A stretch of DNA of 64,000 nt from Streptomyces reniochalinae (GTDB lineage: Bacteria; Actinomycetota; Actinomycetes; Streptomycetales; Streptomycetaceae): contig NZ_QOIM01000018.1 of assembly GCF_003323735.1 (NCBI RefSeq), forward strand, positions 186,001 through 250,000. The letters run 5' to 3'. A program made the position numbers and the translations under genes. Below the pieces are notes generated by a model. That model was not told where the DNA came from. It saw nothing but the letters and a program-made list of their open reading frames with translations, and did not search any database. Below, piece after piece: positions 60,910 to 64,000 of this stretch. The first letter of the stretch is position 1. Each line of letters begins with the position of its first letter.

Positions 60910-61917
60910 CTAGGACTTGTCCGGGCGATCATGTGACTACTTCGCGGTCGTGTCGTTGATGTGGACATGGGGCGGGGTGATCTGACTGATGCGGAGTGGG
61001 AGCGGCTGCGGCCGTTCCTGCCGGTCAGCAACGGACGTTGTGGCCGGTGGCGGGATCGCCGGCAGGTGATCGACGGGATTCTGCACCGGGTGCGGACCGG
61101 CGTGCAGTGGCGTGACCTGCCCGAACAGTTCGGGCCGTGGAAGACCGTCTATGAACGCCACCGACTGTGGTCGGGCGATGGGACATGGGAGCGTCTGCTC
61201 CAGCAGGTCCAGGCCGGGGCCGACGCGGCATCCGAGATCGACTGGGACATCGCGGTCGATTCCACCATCGTGCGCGCCCATCAGCACGCGGCCGGCGCTC
61301 GGACGGAGCCGCCGCCGGCACCCGCGTCAAAGGGGGCCGAAGAAGTGGAACACCAGGACGAAACCCCGTGGCAGAGCCTGGTGGACCGCCTGGTGGAGGT
61401 GGTGCTGGAAGTGAGGGCCTGGGGCGTTCGCGGGGCGGGTTCACCAGCAAGCTCCACCTGAGCGCGGACGGCCGCTGCCGTCCGCTGTCCCTGGTGGTCA
61501 CCGGTGGACAGCGGGCGGACTGCACCCAGTTCAGCCCGGTCCTGGAGAAGATCCGCGTCCCCAGGCCCGGTTCGGGAAGACCCCGCAACAAGCCCGACAG
61601 CCTGGCCGCCGACAAGGCTTACAGCAATGGACCCTGCCGCGAATACCTGCGACGGAGGGGCATTCGCCACACGATCCCGGAGAAGGCCGACAGCGAGGCC
61701 GCCCGCCTGCGCAAAGGCACACGCGGCGGTCGACCGCCCGGCTTCGACGAAGACCGCTACAAGAAGCGCAACACCGTCGAACGGGCAATCAACAGACTGA
61801 AGCAGTCCCGGGCAGTCGCCACACGCTACGACAAGCGCGGATACGTCTTCCTCGGCACAGCCATAGCAGCAACCCTGGTCATCTGGCTCCGCACATGATC
61901 GACCGGACACACCCTAG
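60910..61917 (+). mobile_element. IS5-family insertion sequence, both inverted repeats present
   Basis: Left end CTAGGACTTGTCCGGGCGAT (from 60910) and the reverse complement of the right end, CTAGGGTGTGTCCGGTCGAT (to 61917), match over 26 bases with few mismatches and both run on as CATGTG. Length 1008 bp. CTAG at both ends may be the target duplication. The right end abuts a truncated IS630 transposase, so this element appears to have inserted into or next to it. Confidence 0.88.
60961..61898 (+). CDS. IS5-family (IS427 group) transposase, two overlapping frames
   Basis: Frame 1 (60961-61461) has DLTDAEWERLRPFLPVSNG, TGVQWRDLPEQFGPW and the first catalytic Asp in DIAVDSTIVRAHQHAAG. Frame 2 (to 61898) has GLGRSRGGFTSKLHLSADG, the second Asp in SLAADKAYSNG and the catalytic Glu in KKRNTVERAINRLKQSR. 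A -1 shift near 61400-61440, before GLGRSRGG, joins them into a full DDE transposase of about 310 residues. Two-frame transposases joined by programmed frameshifting are normal in the IS427 group. No perfect A-rich slippery site is obvious here, so it may also be a defect. Confidence 0.88.
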
Positions 61918-62337
61918 GCGACGAGTTTGCGCAGTGACCAGTGGGTGAAGGGCTGGCCCAACTTGGCGGGGCGGGTGGTGGCCGCCTGGACGACGAAGTC
62001 CTCGTCGTCACGACTGAGCAGCTGGGGACGGCCTCCCGCCCACTGAGGGGCCAGGGAGGTCAGGCCGATCTCGTTGAACCGGTGGATCACATCGCGCACC
62101 GTGTCCTCGTCGGCCTGCAACAGGGGGGGCGATCACCAGCACGCTGTTCCCGCCGGCCGACTCCAGCAGCATCATCGCGCGCCGGTAGCGCACCGAGTTG
62201 CTACTGCAGCGGCGGACGATCTGCTGCAGCTTCTGCCGCTCCTGGTCGGTCAGTCTGCCCGCACGGACAGGCTCGGCGACCGCACCTCCGCCGGTCGGAT
62301 CGGACGTCACCGCACATCCAACCGCCACGACTACCAA
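61918..62337 (-). pseudogene. IS630-family transposase, N-terminal remnant
   Basis: Minus strand: VRAGRLTDQERQKLQQIVRR, SVRYRRAMMLLESAGGNSVL, then, after a shift at a run of seven G (62123-62129), LLQADEDTVRDVIHRFNEIG, SLAPQWAGGRPQLLSRDDED and THWSLRKLVA, where it ends at the CTAG of the IS5 element. This is the helix-turn-helix N-terminus of IS630/Tc1-type transposases; the catalytic DDE domain is absent. Six rather than seven C would restore the frame (VIAPLLQADEDTV). Confidence 0.8.
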
Positions 62338-62359
62338 CCGGCGAACCTAATTCGTTCTC

Positions 62360-62399
62360 AACAGCCCATACAGAGCGGTTGTCGCTCCAGTGGGCTGTT
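62360..62399. other. Nested hairpin
   Basis: AACAGCCCA (62360-62368) pairs with TGGGCTGTT (62391-62399), and inside it GAGCG pairs with CGCTC around GTTGT. It lies just upstream of the IS630 remnant and may be its terminal or regulatory structure. Confidence 0.5.
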
Positions 62400-62639
62400 C
62401 GAGTACGGGGCTGCGACGCCTCCGGTGAACCGGGTTCATTGAGACCTCCGCATAGAGCGGCGTGCAGTCCCCGTGCTCGTGATGGCGGTTGCGTGGGCGT
62501 CGGACGGATTCCTACACGAAGCCTGGCTTGTGAAGCCTTGAGTGAAGAGCGAAACGTTTGCGCCCGCGTGACCGCCGCCACACCGGGTCTTGATTGCTCG
62601 TTGACGTTGGTGGTGCGAGCCCGCTGCATGGTGACCTCT

Positions 62640-62815
62640 CGATATGCCTGAGCTTTGCGAGCTCCCGTCGAGACCGAGGCCCGTGTGACGTACTGGTGCC
62701 ACGAACGGCTAGTGAGGTGGCGGACCGGCCTGTCGCCGAGTCCTGGAATTAGGTCGCTGCGTGGCCCGCATGCGCTCGTGACCAGCGCGAACACCCACGT
62801 CATGGGGAGGATGCC
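62640..62815 (+). ncRNA. Candidate bridge-RNA region of the IS110 element
   Basis: The 176 bases before the IS110 transposase start hold no gene. In IS110-group elements the non-coding end upstream of the recombinase encodes the bridge RNA that guides target and donor recognition. Position and length fit. I could not verify the fold or the guide loops, nor the exact element boundary. The stretch 62400-62639 before it also holds no recognised gene. Confidence 0.35.
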
Positions 62816-64000
62816 TTGATCTACTGCGGAATCGACTGGGCCGAGAGGACGCATGACGTCGCCCTGGTCGACGACTCGGGCCAGCTGCTGGCCAAACGCC
62901 ACATCACGGATGATGCGGCCGGCTACAAGGTCTTGTTAGACCTGCTCGCCGAGTACGGCGACACCGAGGAACACCCGATCCCGGTGGCGATCGAGACCTC
63001 CCGGGGTCTGCTGGTCGCCGTGCTGCGGCAGGGCAAGCGGAAGGTCTTCGCGATCAACCCGATGGCCGCCGCCCGCTACCGCGACCGGCACAGCGTCTCC
63101 CGCAAGAAGTCCGACCCGGGCGACGCCCTGGTGCTCGCGAACATCCTGCGCACCGACATGCACGCCCACCGGGTCATGCCCGACGACAGCGACCTGGCCC
63201 GCGCCATCGCTGTCCTCGCCCGCGCCCAGCAGGACGCCACCTGGAATCGCCAGCAGATTTCCAACCAGCTTCGCTCCCTGCTGCGCGAGTACTACCCAGC
63301 CGCCCTGACGGCGTTCGAATCCTGAAAGAACGGTCTCTGCCGCTCTGAAGCCCACGAAGTCCTCAAGCTGGCTCCAACTCCCACGCGAGCTGCTCGACTG
63401 ACTCGGGCCCAGCTCCAAGCCGCCCTCAAGCGGGCCGGCCGCCAGCGCGGCATCGAAGCCGAGGCCGAACGCCTCCGTGAGGTCTTCCGCGACGACTACA
63501 CCCACCAACCTGCCCTCGTCGACGACGCGCTCGGCAAGCAGATGCTCGCCCTCCTGGTCCAGCTCCAGGCCGCCTGCACGGCTGCCGACGACCTCGCCCA
63601 GGCAGTGGAGGAAGCTTTCCCTCAGCATCCGGACGCTGAGATCATCCTCAGCTTTCCCGGCCTCGGCGTCCAGCTCGGCGCACGGGTGCTCGCTGAGATC
63701 GGGGACGACCGCAGCCGCTTCGCCGACGTCCGCGGCCTGAAGGCATACGCCGGCGCCTCGCCCATCACCCGGGCCTCCGGCAAGAAGTCCAGCATCACCC
63801 GTCGCTGGGTCAAGAACGACCGCCTCAACCACGCCGGCTACCTCTGGGCCTTCTCCGCCCTCCGGGCCTCGCCCGGAGCCATGGCCCACTACCGTCGCCG
63901 CCGCGACGAGCACGACGACTGGCACGCTGCCGCCCAGCGCAACCTCTTCAACCGCATGCTTGGACAGATGTTCCACTGCCTCCAGCGACGCAAACTGTTC
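62816..64000 (+). pseudogene. IS110-family transposase with internal TGA, runs off the window
   Basis: TTG 62816 with GGGGAGG 5 bases upstream. The DEDD (RuvC-like) domain is clear: YCGIDWAERTHDVALVDDSG, IPVAIETSRGLLVAVL, RYRDRHSVSRKKSDPGDALV. A TGA at 63323-63325 interrupts between TAFES and KNGLCRSEAHEVLK, probably TGG (Trp) mutated. The same frame then continues through the C-terminal Tnp20 domain (LSFPGLGVQLGARVLAEIGD, LKAYAGASPITRASGKKSS) to the window end without another stop. Inactive unless the stop is read through. Confidence 0.88.

Noticed and set aside
62436..62702. Small open frame upstream of the IS110 transposase
   Set aside because: No RBS and no protein-like texture; it overlaps the probable non-coding end of the element.

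Overview
The window is high-G+C actinomycete DNA, almost certainly Streptomyces. Third codon positions are strongly G/C, GTG starts are common, and it carries the expected families (SARP and LAL regulators, a WhiE-type minimal PKS, a DUF574 methyltransferase, DUF5999, an actinobacterial initiator tRNA).

Layout. (1) 1-9.8 kb holds ordinary chromosomal genes: a partial gene, a DUF2945 protein, a large LuxR/LAL ATPase regulator, a secreted subtilase, a winged-helix regulator preceded by 40-bp tandem repeats, a Tat-exported amidohydrolase, a DUF488 protein and a holo-ACP synthase. (2) 9.9-36.9 kb is a complete-looking type II polyketide cluster: KS-alpha, chain-length factor, ACP, aromatase, a cupin and a TcmI-type cyclase, three small ABM monooxygenases, two SDR ketoreductases, an O-methyltransferase, two DUF1772 proteins, a SchA/CurD protein and an SCP2 protein. 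Priming and supply functions are a KSIII, an acyltransferase, an acyl-CoA carboxylase beta/epsilon pair and an AsnB-type amidotransferase. A membrane-fused multicopper oxidase, DHA2 and POT transporters, a SARP and a MarR regulator complete it. Heptad repeats of the TCGAGNN type with about 11-bp period occur upstream of the SARP itself and of four further transcription units, which suggests one SARP regulon. A reduced aromatic polyketide built on a non-acetate starter, possibly amidated, would be tailored mainly by cofactor-independent oxygenases and a laccase-like enzyme, because no FAD hydroxylase is visible here.

(3) 36.9-47.9 kb is mixed accessory DNA: a frameshifted hypothetical gene, a cysteine dioxygenase/rhodanese operon with a previously hidden leader-peptide gene of the RRHVDLVRVASALC type, a GNAT gene whose stop was lost to a 14-bp duplication, the initiator tRNA, two secreted proteins and a secreted RHS protein whose true C-terminus lies in another frame. 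(4) 47.9-60.9 kb is a decaying region around an FxLD-family class I lanthipeptide locus. The precursor and LanC are intact. LanB, the FxLD methyltransferase, a Nudix hydrolase, a helical-repeat protein and a conserved hypothetical protein each carry frameshifts or a nonsense codon. (5) 60.9-64 kb is a pile of insertion sequences: a complete IS5-type element abutting a truncated IS630 transposase, then an IS110 transposase with an internal TGA and a candidate bridge-RNA region upstream.

A striking overall contrast is that every gene in the first 36.9 kb is open, whereas about ten reading-frame disruptions fall between 37 and 63 kb. Some lie in G/C homopolymers and could be sequence error. Others (a 4-bp duplication, a 14-bp duplication, an inversion, nonsense codons) look like real decay.
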